Source: Stenotrophomonas nitritireducens (GTDB lineage Bacteria; Pseudomonadota; Gammaproteobacteria; Xanthomonadales; Xanthomonadaceae). From it: a stretch of DNA of 64,000 nt. Both the position numbers and the translations under genes were made by a program. A model generated the notes under the pieces. That model was not told where the DNA came from and made no database searches. It saw only the letters and a list, made by a program, of their open reading frames with translations. Below are positions 54,873 to 64,000 of the stretch, piece by piece (the first letter of the stretch is position 1; each line of letters opens with the position of its first letter). Where the stretch lies: positions 62,001-126,000 of the forward strand of contig NZ_LDJG01000005.1 of NCBI RefSeq assembly GCF_001431425.1, written 5' to 3'.

Positions 54873-57560
54873 CTACGCATCGCGCCCTTCCCGCCGCTCC
54901 AGGTTCTCGCGCTGGAACACCACCCGCTGCGGACGATGCAGGGCGAAACCCTGCGCGCTGTCCACGCCCAGCTCGCGCAGCAGATCCAGGGTGCCCAGGT
55001 CGTCCACCCACTCGGCTACGACCTTGGCCCCGCGCTGGTGGCCGATGCGGGTGACGGCATCGACGATGGTCCGGCTCATCGGGTCGCGGCCGAGGTCGCG
55101 CACGAAACTGCCGTCGATCTTGATGACGTCCACCGGCAGGTTCTTCAGATAACCGAACGAGGCCATGCCGGCGCCGAAATCGTCCAGCGCGATGCGGCAG
55201 CCGGCCGCGCGCAGCCGCTCGATCACCCGCACCACGCGCAGCAGATCGCGCACCGCCACGGTCTCGGTGATTTCCAGGCACAGGCGTTGCGGCGGCACGC
55301 CGTTGCGGGCGATGGCATCGAGGATGAAATCGGCCAGCCCTTCGTCCTCCAGGCTGGCGCCGGAGAGGTTGATGGCGCAGTTCTGCAGGCGGTTGCCGCA
55401 GGGATGCAGGTTGGCGAAATTGGCCAGGGCGGTCCGGATCACCCAGCGGTCCACGGCCGGCATCAGGCCATATCGCTCGGCCGCCACCATGAATACGCCC
55501 GGCGCGATCACGCTGCCATCTTCGCCGCGCATGCGCAGCAGCAGCTCCACGCGCGTGACCGGGTTGGCGCCGGCCGACAGCGGCACGATCTCCTGGTAGT
55601 CCAGCAGCAGGCGGTCCTGCTCCATCGCCCGGCGCAGCCGGCTGGCCCATTCCATCTCGCCCATGCGGCGGGTGGCGTCGGCATCGTCGCGGTACACGCA
55701 TACGCGATTGCGGCCGTCTTCCTTGGCCTGGTAGCAGGCGCTGTCCGCCCAGGCCAGCAGGTCCTTCAGGGTGCATCCGGGACGATCGACCAGCACCAGG
55801 CCGATGCTGGCGCTCACCGTGTAGCTGCGTCCGAGCCAGCAGAACGTCGAACGCTCGATGCAGGCGCGCACCTGCTCGGCCAGCTGGTCGGCCTGCGCCT
55901 TGTCCACGCCGGACGCCAGCAGGCCGAATTCATCGCCGCCCAGGCGCGCCAGCAGGTCGCCGTCGCGGATGTGGCGGCGCATCGCCTGCGACAGCTGCAC
56001 CAGCAGCTGGTCGCCCGCGGTATGCCCGGACAGGTCGTTGATCAGCTTGAACTGGTCCAGGTCGATGTACATCAGCGCGAACGATGCGGCGCCGGCATCG
56101 CCGCGGTCGAGCAGCGCCTGGCGCAGGCAGCGCTCGAACTCGCGGCGGTTGCACAGCCCGGTGAGTTCGTCGTGCGTGGCCTGGTAACGCAGGCGCTCGG
56201 TCATCTCGCGCTGCGCGCTGGTATCGCCGGCCACCATGAGCAGGTGGGGCACATGGTCCATGTCCAGCATGGCCAGCGAGCCGTTCACCCAGAGCGCCGC
56301 ATCGGCGCCGCGCACCACGAATGCTTCCTGGCTGTTCCAGTTTCCTTCCACGAGGGTAGCAGCGACCGCCGCCCGGCCCTGCGCGGCATCGGCGAACAGG
56401 CCCTCCAGCGGCTCGCCGGCCACATTGCCCAGTTGTGTCCTCGCCGCGCGGTTGGCGTAGCGGATGCGTCCGTCACGGGCGTCGGCCACCAGCACCAGTG
56501 CCGGCAGCATCTCGTTCAGGGCCTGGAAGCGCGCTTCGCTTTCGCCGAAGCGGGCGCTCATCCGCCGCGCGAGTTCGACCGCGCGGCGGTGCAGGGTCGC
56601 CTGCGACCACAGGAACAGGGCCAGCAGCACGCTGATCGAACTGCCGCCGATGACGATCAGCCGCAGCTGCCCCCACGCTCCCATCGGCGCGCGCGGCCAC
56701 AGGCGCAGCTCCCACGTACGCCCGCCGAACTCCATGCGCCGCACCTGCAGCGACGCGGCATCGGCCGGCAACGGCGCGCTGGCGAACACCCGCGCATGCG
56801 CGGGCAGGGCCCCCAGGTCGCGGATCTCCACGTCCATGTGGTCCAGGATCCGGCCGTACAGGGCCTGGCGGACCATCGGTTCCAGGCGCACGCTCACCGC
56901 CAGCGCGCCCAGTTCGCGCGCGCGGCGTTCGTCCACGGTGGCCGGCATGGCGCCCGGCGTATACGCGGGCAGGCGCACGGTGATGCCCATGTCGCCCGTT
57001 CCCTGCCGGTCGCGGAACTGCAGCAGCTGGAACGGCGCGGACAGGGCCGGCGCATCGGCATCGCGCGCGCGCCGCAGCGCTTCCATGTTTTCCGGCTGCC
57101 GGGCGATGTCGAACCCCACCAGCACTTCGTTCCCTTCCAGGGGCGCCACGTACTGGTAACGGTAGGTGGCGCCGCCATCGTTGCCGGCGTCCCCGTGCCG
57201 CTGCGCGAAGGCAATCAGCACATAACCATGGATCCATTCCTGCGAACGCAGGTTGCGCTGGTAGCTGTCGAACGTGCCCTGGTCCAGTTGCGGGGTGCCG
57301 GCCAGCAGCACGGTCTGCATCGCCCGCAATCCCAGCGCGGCGCCAGCCAGCGGTTCGCGCAGGCGCGCGGGCGCCGCATCGGCCAGCGAGCGCTGCAGGG
57401 ACTGCACCCGGCCGCGCTCGCCCTTCCACTCGCCGAGCGCCAGCCAGGCAGTCAGCGCCAGGCCTGCCACCAGTACCAGCAGGCCCCATAGTGGCGTGGT
57501 GGACATATGCCGCGGCGCATCGCCGCCGCCACGCTCCACGGAAGCGTCATGCATGCGCAT
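54873..57560 (-). CDS. CHASE-PAS-GGDEF-EAL cyclic-di-GMP protein
   Basis: 895 aa. Membrane helix about 22-42, periplasmic CHASE domain (about 70-270, FDSYQRNLRSQEWIHGYVLI), a second helix about 300-320, one PAS domain (about 340-455), GGDEF 460-625 with intact GGDEF at residues 541-545, and EAL 640-885 with ELLLRM, CAINLSGASL, CLEITETV, IALDDFGAGMASF and IKIDGSFV. The key catalytic residues of both domains are in place, so it may both make and break c-di-GMP under an external signal. GTG/ATG alternatives exist; ATG 57560 is used. It follows a 750-bp gap. Confidence 0.93.
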   Translation of the reverse strand: MRMHDASVERGGGDAPRHMSTTPLWGLLVLVAGLALTAWLALGEWKGERGRVQSLQRSLADAAPARLREPLAGAALGLRAMQTVLLAGTPQLDQGTFDSYQRNLRSQEWIHGYVLIAFAQRHGDAGNDGGATYRYQYVAPLEGNEVLVGFDIARQPENMEALRRARDADAPALSAPFQLLQFRDRQGTGDMGITVRLPAYTPGAMPATVDERRARELGALAVSVRLEPMVRQALYGRILDHMDVEIRDLGALPAHARVFASAPLPADAASLQVRRMEFGGRTWELRLWPRAPMGAWGQLRLIVIGGSSISVLLALFLWSQATLHRRAVELARRMSARFGESEARFQALNEMLPALVLVADARDGRIRYANRAARTQLGNVAGEPLEGLFADAAQGRAAVAATLVEGNWNSQEAFVVRGADAALWVNGSLAMLDMDHVPHLLMVAGDTSAQREMTERLRYQATHDELTGLCNRREFERCLRQALLDRGDAGAASFALMYIDLDQFKLINDLSGHTAGDQLLVQLSQAMRRHIRDGDLLARLGGDEFGLLASGVDKAQADQLAEQVRACIERSTFCWLGRSYTVSASIGLVLVDRPGCTLKDLLAWADSACYQAKEDGRNRVCVYRDDADATRRMGEMEWASRLRRAMEQDRLLLDYQEIVPLSAGANPVTRVELLLRMRGEDGSVIAPGVFMVAAERYGLMPAVDRWVIRTALANFANLHPCGNRLQNCAINLSGASLEDEGLADFILDAIARNGVPPQRLCLEITETVAVRDLLRVVRVIERLRAAGCRIALDDFGAGMASFGYLKNLPVDVIKIDGSFVRDLGRDPMSRTIVDAVTRIGHQRGAKVVAEWVDDLGTLDLLRELGVDSAQGFALHRPQRVVFQRENLERREGRDA

Positions 57561-58314
57561 ATCCCCGCGGAATGATCATGGCAGCCCATCGGCCCGCCGT
57601 TGCCGCCGCAATCCCGTGAACCGTCATCGTCCCGCTGTCGTCCATACGGCCCCTGCCAGATACCCGAACTCCAGTACGCCGGCGGCAGGAAGCGGCCCCG
57701 GCAACGCGCACTACGAACGGACTTCCCCATCCACTCCACCACCCGGCGCAGAAGCGGTCGATGGGGCGCGATGGAACGCCACGATTCTACTCACCACGCC
57801 GATCCTGCGGCCTGCCCCCGTCGGCCGCCCCGCACTGCCGCACCGGCCAGTACGACAACCATCGCGCCGCCCCGCCTGAGGCGAACGTACGGCCCCTGAA
57901 GGGCGTGCAGGCATTCACCTTCATGTACCGCAGGTCGCGGCCTACAGGCGCATTCCCTTCTCTTAACCTGGGCCTGTGTATACCTCGACACTCGGCCAGG
58001 CGGCACTGCAAACCGCGCCGATGTACAGCCAGCTGCCGGGCCACGCGCCCGGCGCCGGCTTCGGCGATCAGGAACCCCTCCAATCTGGCGGGACGCACCC
58101 GGAGCCCTCTGCAGGACGGATGCGCGTCGAGACGGAGCCGATGCCCGCCGCCCTTCGCACGGAAGCCGGGACCGCCTGCATGCGCCTTCGAAGCGGACGC
58201 GATGCGGCGCTGTGCCGGCGGCCTGCCCGCTGCCGCCTGCCATCGCCATGTCGAATGGAAGACAAGCAGCGTTGCCAACCACAACCAGGGGACCCATCGT
58301 CAAGGAGAGCTGCC
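57561..58314. other. 754-bp gap with no convincing gene
   Basis: Between the GGDEF-EAL gene and a TTG-start small gene. Open frames on both strands are Arg/Pro/Ala-rich and unlike real proteins here, and none has a good ribosome site. A possible GTG-start frame from 57976 joins in frame with the small gene but is not protein-like. I see no repeat, hairpin terminator or tRNA. Confidence 0.55.
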
Positions 58315-58560
58315 TTGAAAGAAGTGAACATGTTCCTGCAGGGACCGGGATTGGAACGGCGCGCCGTCACCCTGCTGGCAACTGAACAAGTCCCGCTGGA
58401 AACACTCGTATACCAGGCAGTCAACGCCCGCCGGGACGTCCTCGTCGACCTGCACATACTGGTGGACGAACAGGGCAATCTCGCGCGCCAGATCGACCAT
58501 GAAGGCCTTCGCTACCGCTTCAACGGATCGAATGCATCCTGGGCGCTGGTCGTCAGTTGA
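58315..58560 (+). CDS. Small hypothetical protein, TTG start
   Basis: 81 aa, a mixed alpha/beta cytoplasmic protein (MKEVNMFLQGPGLERRAVTL... LRYRFNGSNASWALVVS). The start at TTG 58315 is chosen because AAGGAG lies exactly 7 bp upstream; the next ATG at 58330 has no ribosome site and would leave 76 aa. I do not recognise a family. Its composition looks like a real protein. It is isolated, with a poorly coding region on both sides. Confidence 0.68.
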   Translation: MKEVNMFLQGPGLERRAVTLLATEQVPLETLVYQAVNARRDVLVDLHILVDEQGNLARQIDHEGLRYRFNGSNASWALVVS

Positions 58561-58818
58561 GACCGGTGGCGAACGACAGCCGGCCTCACCAGGCACGCCT
58601 GCTCCCAGACCATTGATTGCAGCGGCGCGGGCGACGGCACGTGGTTCGCCGCGACTCCCGTACCGCGCCAGGGCGCTGGCCGTCCCGCCCTCCACGCCTG
58701 CAGGGCAGTGAAGTGGAGGCCAACGAACACAGCGGCGACGCTGTGGGCACCGAGTAGGCGGGAAGGCGAAAAGGCCGGGGAAGAAGAGGGCGGCAACGAC
58801 GCAAACCCTTGATCCGCG

Positions 58819-58894
58819 TGGTGGGCCCACCAGGATTCGAACCTGGAACCAAAGGATTATGAGTCCTCTGCTCTAACCGTTGAGCTATAGGCCC
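58819..58894 (-). tRNA. ileX: tRNA-Ile2 (anticodon CAU, lysidine type)
   Basis: 76-nt tRNA cloverleaf with encoded CCA. Acceptor stem GGGCCTA pairs with TGGGCCC (one G-U pair), T arm has GGTTCGAATCC, and the anticodon loop CTCATAA contains CAU. Comparison with E. coli ileX (GACTCATAATC anticodon arm, D arm TAGCTCA..GGTTAGAGCA) shows it is the isoleucine AUA-reading tRNA whose C34 is converted to lysidine by TilS, not a methionine tRNA. A TACACT -10-like box is 12 nt upstream. Confidence 0.9.
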
Positions 58895-58961
58895 GCTGCC
58901 GGTGCGCAAGTGTAGTGGAGGCCGGCGCACGCGGCCACCGGCCCGCTTCCGCGCACCCGCC

Positions 58962-61295
58962 TCAATGCGTGGACTGCGAGTACGGCCTGGCGTCCGGGTG
59001 CGTGCCCCATTCGCGGTTCGGCCCGGCCTGCATGGTGAAGCGCAGCTCGCCGCCAGCCGTGATCTCCTCGTGGCGCAGGAAGGCGCGGTGCAGCGGCTTG
59101 CCGTCGAGGGTGGCGCTGCCGATGTAGGGATGGGCGTCGTCCAGGCCGTCGGCGACGATGGTGAAGCGCTTGCCGTTGGGCAGGTTCAAGGTGGCACGCG
59201 GCAGGAACGGGCGGCCGATGATGTACTCGTTGCTGCCCGGCGTGACCGGATAGAAGCCCAGCGCGGTGAACACGTACCACGCCGACATCTGGCCCAGGTC
59301 GTCGTTGCCGGCCAGTCCATCCGGGCGCGGGGCGTACTGGGTGTCCATGATCCGCTTGAGCCGTGCCTGGGTGCGCCATGGCTGGCCGGCGTAGGCGTAG
59401 AGATAGGCGACGTGGTGGCTGGGCTCGTTGCCATGCGCGTACCAGCCGATCAGGCCGGTGATGTCTTCCATGTGTTCGAACACCGCCGGATCCACCTTGG
59501 CGTCGAACACTTCGTCGAGTCGTTGCAGCAGCTTGTCCGCACCGCCGTGCGCGGCGGCCAGCCCGGCCACGTCCTGCGGCACGTACCACGAGTACTGCCA
59601 GGCATTGCCTTCGGTGTAGTCGCTGCCGTAGCCACTGGCAGCGGGATCGAACGGTTCGCGGAAGCTGCCGTCGCGCCTGCGCGCGCGCATGAAGCCGGTG
59701 GCAGGATCGAAGGCGTGCTTCCAGTTGCCGGCGCGCCTGGCGAATTCCGCGGCGACGTCCCCGCGTCCCATCGCCTTGGCCATGCGCGCGATGCTCCAGT
59801 CGTCGTAGGCGTATTCCAGCGTCTTGCTCGCCGCCTCGCCTTCCTCGTCGATCGGCACCCAGCCCAGTTCGCGGTACTGGGCGATGCCGTCATAGGGACC
59901 ATAGTCGGCGCTGGCGACCATCGCCTGCAGCGCCTCGTCCGCATCGAAGCCGCCGATACCCTTCATGTAGGCGTCGGCGATCACCGGTACGCCGTGGTAA
60001 CCGATCATGCACCACGTCTCCAGGCCGTGGAACGACCACACCGGCAGGATGCCGTAGGGGCTTTCGCGACGCGCGGCCAGCAGCGAATTGACCATGTCGC
60101 TGCTGCGCTGCGGCGGCTGCAGCAGGGTCATCAGCGGATGCAGCGCGCGGTAGGTGTCCCACAGCGAGAAGGTCGAATAGTTGGTCCAGCCCTGCGCCTG
60201 GTGCACGGCGTTGTCCGGGCCGCGGTAGCGGCCATCGCTGTCCATGAACAGCGTCGGGCCGAGCATGCTGTGGTACAGCGCGGTGTAGAAGCCGGTGCGC
60301 TGCGCCGGCGATGCGTCCACGTCCACCGCCGCCAGGGCCTGCGCCCACTGCGCGCTAGCGGCGGCACGCATGCCGTCGAAATCCCAGCCGGGCGCTTCGG
60401 CATCGAGGTTGGCGATGGCGTTGTCCTCGCTGACCGGCGAGATCGCCACCTTCACCAGCAGGGGTTCGCGCCCGCCCTCGCCGAAATCGAAGCTGCCGAC
60501 CAGCTGCCGGCCTTCGATCTGCGCACGTGCGCCCGGGTCCTTTTCTGCCGGCGGCGGAAAGCCGCGGTAGGCGACGTCGGTCTCGGTGTCGTGGAAGGCA
60601 TGCCCGGTGACCGGCCGCGAGAAGCGCATGGCGAAATACAGCTGGCGGCCGGGCGCCCAGCCACGGGTTTCGCGGAAGCCGGTCACGGTGCCGTCCGCGC
60701 GCAGCCTCAGGCGCGACCACAGGATCTTGCCCGGGTAGTCGTACATGCTGGTGCGCAGATCGACCAGCACGTGCGCCGGTTGGTTCGCGGGAAAGGCGTA
60801 GCGGTGCATGCCGACGCGTGCGCTGGCGGTCAGTTCGGCGCGAACGCCGTAGTCGTCCAGGGTGACGGCGTAATAGCCCGGCTCTGCGCGCTCGCTGCGG
60901 TGATCGAAGCGCGAGGTATAGCCGCTGCGCGGCTTGCCGGCATCGCCGCGCTCGTACTTCACCTCACCGGCGATCGGCATCAGCAGGACGTCGCCGAGAT
61001 CGGAATGGCCAGTGCCGGAGAAGTGCGTGTGCGAGAAGCCGACGATGGTGCTGTCGTCGTGGCGGTAGCCGGCCGCCCAGCCATAACCTTCCTTGCGCGA
61101 CCTGATCTGCGTGTCGGGGCTGAGCTGGATCATGCCGTGCGGCACCGTCGCACCCGGATAGGTGTGGCCCTCGCCGCCGGTGCCGATGAACGGATCGACC
61201 GCCGCTACAGCGCGTTCGCCGACGTTCTCCCCCGCCATCGCCGTGCCCGCCAGCAGCACCAGCGCCATCATCCACTTCGCCTGTCCGACCGCCAT
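58962..61295 (-). CDS. GH92-family alpha-mannosidase, exported
   Basis: 777 aa with a signal peptide (cleavage after AMA, about residue 21). The whole length matches glycoside hydrolase family 92, calcium-dependent exo-alpha-mannosidases: [20 protein letters not shown] near the N-terminus, [20 protein letters not shown], then [20 protein letters not shown] and the [21 protein letters not shown] block near the end. It would trim alpha-linked mannose from glycans in the periplasm or outside. The start region has AAGGGGG 8 bp upstream. It shares a terminator with rpoD but reads in the same direction. Confidence 0.95.
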   Translation of the reverse strand: MAVGQAKWMMALVLLAGTAMAGENVGERAVAAVDPFIGTGGEGHTYPGATVPHGMIQLSPDTQIRSRKEGYGWAAGYRHDDSTIVGFSHTHFSGTGHSDLGDVLLMPIAGEVKYERGDAGKPRSGYTSRFDHRSERAEPGYYAVTLDDYGVRAELTASARVGMHRYAFPANQPAHVLVDLRTSMYDYPGKILWSRLRLRADGTVTGFRETRGWAPGRQLYFAMRFSRPVTGHAFHDTETDVAYRGFPPPAEKDPGARAQIEGRQLVGSFDFGEGGREPLLVKVAISPVSEDNAIANLDAEAPGWDFDGMRAAASAQWAQALAAVDVDASPAQRTGFYTALYHSMLGPTLFMDSDGRYRGPDNAVHQAQGWTNYSTFSLWDTYRALHPLMTLLQPPQRSSDMVNSLLAARRESPYGILPVWSFHGLETWCMIGYHGVPVIADAYMKGIGGFDADEALQAMVASADYGPYDGIAQYRELGWVPIDEEGEAASKTLEYAYDDWSIARMAKAMGRGDVAAEFARRAGNWKHAFDPATGFMRARRRDGSFREPFDPAASGYGSDYTEGNAWQYSWYVPQDVAGLAAAHGGADKLLQRLDEVFDAKVDPAVFEHMEDITGLIGWYAHGNEPSHHVAYLYAYAGQPWRTQARLKRIMDTQYAPRPDGLAGNDDLGQMSAWYVFTALGFYPVTPGSNEYIIGRPFLPRATLNLPNGKRFTIVADGLDDAHPYIGSATLDGKPLHRAFLRHEEITAGGELRFTMQAGPNREWGTHPDARPYSQSTH

Positions 61296-61378
61296 CGCCC
61301 GCCCCCTTGGACCGATCCAATGCAGGCGTCGAAAATACCACCGCCACCGCCGCAGGGGATGGCGCGACACCGCAAAAC

Positions 61379-61407
61379 GAAAAGGCCCCGCGATGCGGGG
61401 CCTTTTC
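61379..61407 (-). terminator. Intrinsic terminator of rpoD
   Basis: 13-bp stem GAAAAGGCCCCGC / GCGGGGCCTTTTC with a 3-nt loop, 30 bp past the rpoD stop; on the minus strand it is followed by GTTTTG. Strong Rho-independent terminator. Confidence 0.9.
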
Positions 61408-61436
61408 CTCCATGCCGCGATGGCGCTGCGGAACGG

Positions 61437-63293
<1,857 letters not shown>

Positions 63294-63335
63294 GTAGTGC
63301 TCGCGCCACCGGCAGGGAAAGATAGAGAACCTACT

Positions 63336-63344
63336 ATTATACCA
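63336..63344 (-). promoter_or_regulatory. Extended -10 promoter of rpoD
   Basis: On the minus strand TGGTATAAT (TGn plus a perfect TATAAT) lies 43 bp upstream of the rpoD start. No good -35 hexamer exists at 16-18 bp, which is typical of extended -10 promoters. Confidence 0.7.
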
Positions 63345-63384
63345 GCGCAGCATAACGCTTGCCGGGCGGTGGTTTCACGGCGCG

Positions 63385-63825
63385 TCAGGGTCTGAGCAGG
63401 AAGGTCACCGGTCCATCGTTGACCAGGCTGACGACCATATGGGCCCCGAAGCGGCCGGTTTCCACCCCTCCAGCCCGTTTTTCGCGGCAGATCGCCACCA
63501 ATCGGTTGAATAGCCGTTCAGCCTCGGCGGGTGCCGCCGCGCTGCTGAAGCTGGGACGCATGCCGGACCGGGTATCGGCGGCCAGGGTGAACTGGCTGAC
63601 CAGCAGAAGGCCGCCACCGGTATCGCTCAATGAACGATTCATCTTGCCGGCATCGTCGGCGAAAACACGATACCCGAGCAGGCGCTCGGCCATCCGCGCC
63701 AGCGCCGCCTCATCGTCGCCAGGCTCGACGCCGACCAGCGCCAGCAACCCGGGACCGATCTGCCCGACCACCTCCCCATCCACCGTGACCGATGCCTGGG
63801 CGACGCGCTGGATCAGGGAAAGCAT
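63385..63825 (-). CDS. dtd: D-aminoacyl-tRNA deacylase
   Basis: 146-aa Dtd that hydrolyses D-amino acids (and glycine) wrongly attached to tRNA. It begins [20 protein letters not shown] and has [17 protein letters not shown] in the middle and [19 protein letters not shown] at the end. The cross-subunit GP motif is seen as NDGPVT. A perfect AAGGAG lies 5 bp before ATG 63825. It reads away from the plus-strand gene at the window edge and into rpoD's leader. Confidence 0.95.
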   Translation of the reverse strand: MLSLIQRVAQASVTVDGEVVGQIGPGLLALVGVEPGDDEAALARMAERLLGYRVFADDAGKMNRSLSDTGGGLLLVSQFTLAADTRSGMRPSFSSAAAPAEAERLFNRLVAICREKRAGGVETGRFGAHMVVSLVNDGPVTFLLRP

Positions 63826-63958
63826 GGGTACTCCTTGGACGTTGGAAGGCCGCACCATATACCGCGCCGCGCCCGGACGGACCTGCACGGGTAAGGGATC
63901 GGCCCCACGGATCGCGGCGCCGCCAAGCCTGTTGCCGCGGCGTACTAAACTTGCACGG

Positions 63959-64000
63959 ATGAAACCGGAACGCGCCGCCAAGCTCTATCACCGCCTCGCC
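63959..64000 (+). CDS. Start of an unidentified gene, cut by the window end
   Basis: Only 14 codons are present, from ATG 63959 ([14 protein letters not shown]). Divergent from dtd, with CTACTAAAC-like sequence upstream but no clear Shine-Dalgarno. The residues suggest a small helical N-terminus but are too few to name; a DNA-repair or hydrolase gene is possible. I give no function. Confidence 0.45.
   Translation, partial: MKPERAAKLYHRLA

Noticed and set aside
57976..58314. N-terminal extension of the TTG-start small gene from a GTG at 57976
   Set aside because: The added sequence is Arg/Pro/Ala-rich with no ribosome site and no protein-like pattern, while the TTG at 58315 has an ideal Shine-Dalgarno.
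58819..58894. Reading the CAU tRNA as tRNA-Met
   Set aside because: The body and anticodon arm match tRNA-Ile2 (lysidine type) rather than initiator or elongator tRNA-Met.

Overview
The window reads as a contiguous piece of chromosome from a high-GC gammaproteobacterium of the Xanthomonadaceae (order Xanthomonadales/Lysobacterales; Stenotrophomonas, Pseudoxanthomonas, Xanthomonas or a close relative). The grounds are the gene families (E3 dihydrolipoamide dehydrogenase carrying its own lipoyl domains, YajQ, DUF6624, DUF1415, DUF3297, DUF3016, DUF4031, RpoD with an acidic insert), the gene orders, and GTAG-headed palindromic REP repeats. The genus cannot be fixed by reading. No phage, plasmid, insertion sequence, CRISPR array or rRNA gene is visible; there is one tRNA.

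Layout. 0-3 kb: the promoter-proximal end of the ATP synthase operon (atpI, atpB) and a secreted amidohydrolase. 3-8.2 kb: pyruvate dehydrogenase E2 and E3 (aceF, lpdA) followed by a DUF6624 gene, then a small DNA glycosylase. 8.3-15.7 kb: OmpW, a YiiX-like hydrolase, the methionine importer metNIQ, a drug/metabolite exporter, a serine-hydrolase remnant, yajQ, a DUF1415 gene, and a 93-bp tandem array of paired REP palindromes. 15.7-18.2 kb: an overlapping trio of HAD phosphatase, rsuA and rsmC-like genes. 18.2-24.1 kb: a hybrid histidine kinase, a DUF3016 gene, and the D-alanine catabolic pair dadA-dadX with a divergent Lrp-type regulator. 24-31 kb: small proteins, msrB, motAB, several DUF proteins and a CPA1 antiporter. 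31-39 kb: a YgiD-type dioxygenase divergent from a LysR regulator, a large EAL phosphodiesterase with a degenerate GGDEF domain, an M13 metallopeptidase lipoprotein, and a second (117-bp) REP array. 39-44 kb: a LytS/LytTR two-component pair and an M28 aminopeptidase.

44-47.7 kb holds the most coherent accessory system: an ECF42-type sigma factor with DUF1428, two VOC proteins and two YciI/DGPF proteins, and a predicted ECF42-type promoter (TGTCGA, 17-bp spacer, CGTC) in front of one DGPF gene. 47.7-58.6 kb: an NHL-propeller/M23 fusion, a lytic transglycosylase, a GH18 lipoprotein, a methyltransferase, a CHASE-PAS-GGDEF-EAL protein, and a poorly coding 750-bp gap before a TTG-start small gene. 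58.8-64 kb: tRNA-Ile2(CAU), a GH92 mannosidase, rpoD, dtd and the first codons of an unidentified gene.

How it fits together. Most genes are housekeeping or envelope genes in short operons. Cyclic-di-GMP signalling recurs (YajQ, an EAL protein, a GGDEF-EAL protein) alongside motAB. The least ordinary structures are the two tandem REP arrays, which share palindromes but not spacers, the ECF42 island with its candidate promoter, the doubled lipoyl domain on E3, and the NHL-M23 fusion. I did not find a clearly new defence or mobile system.
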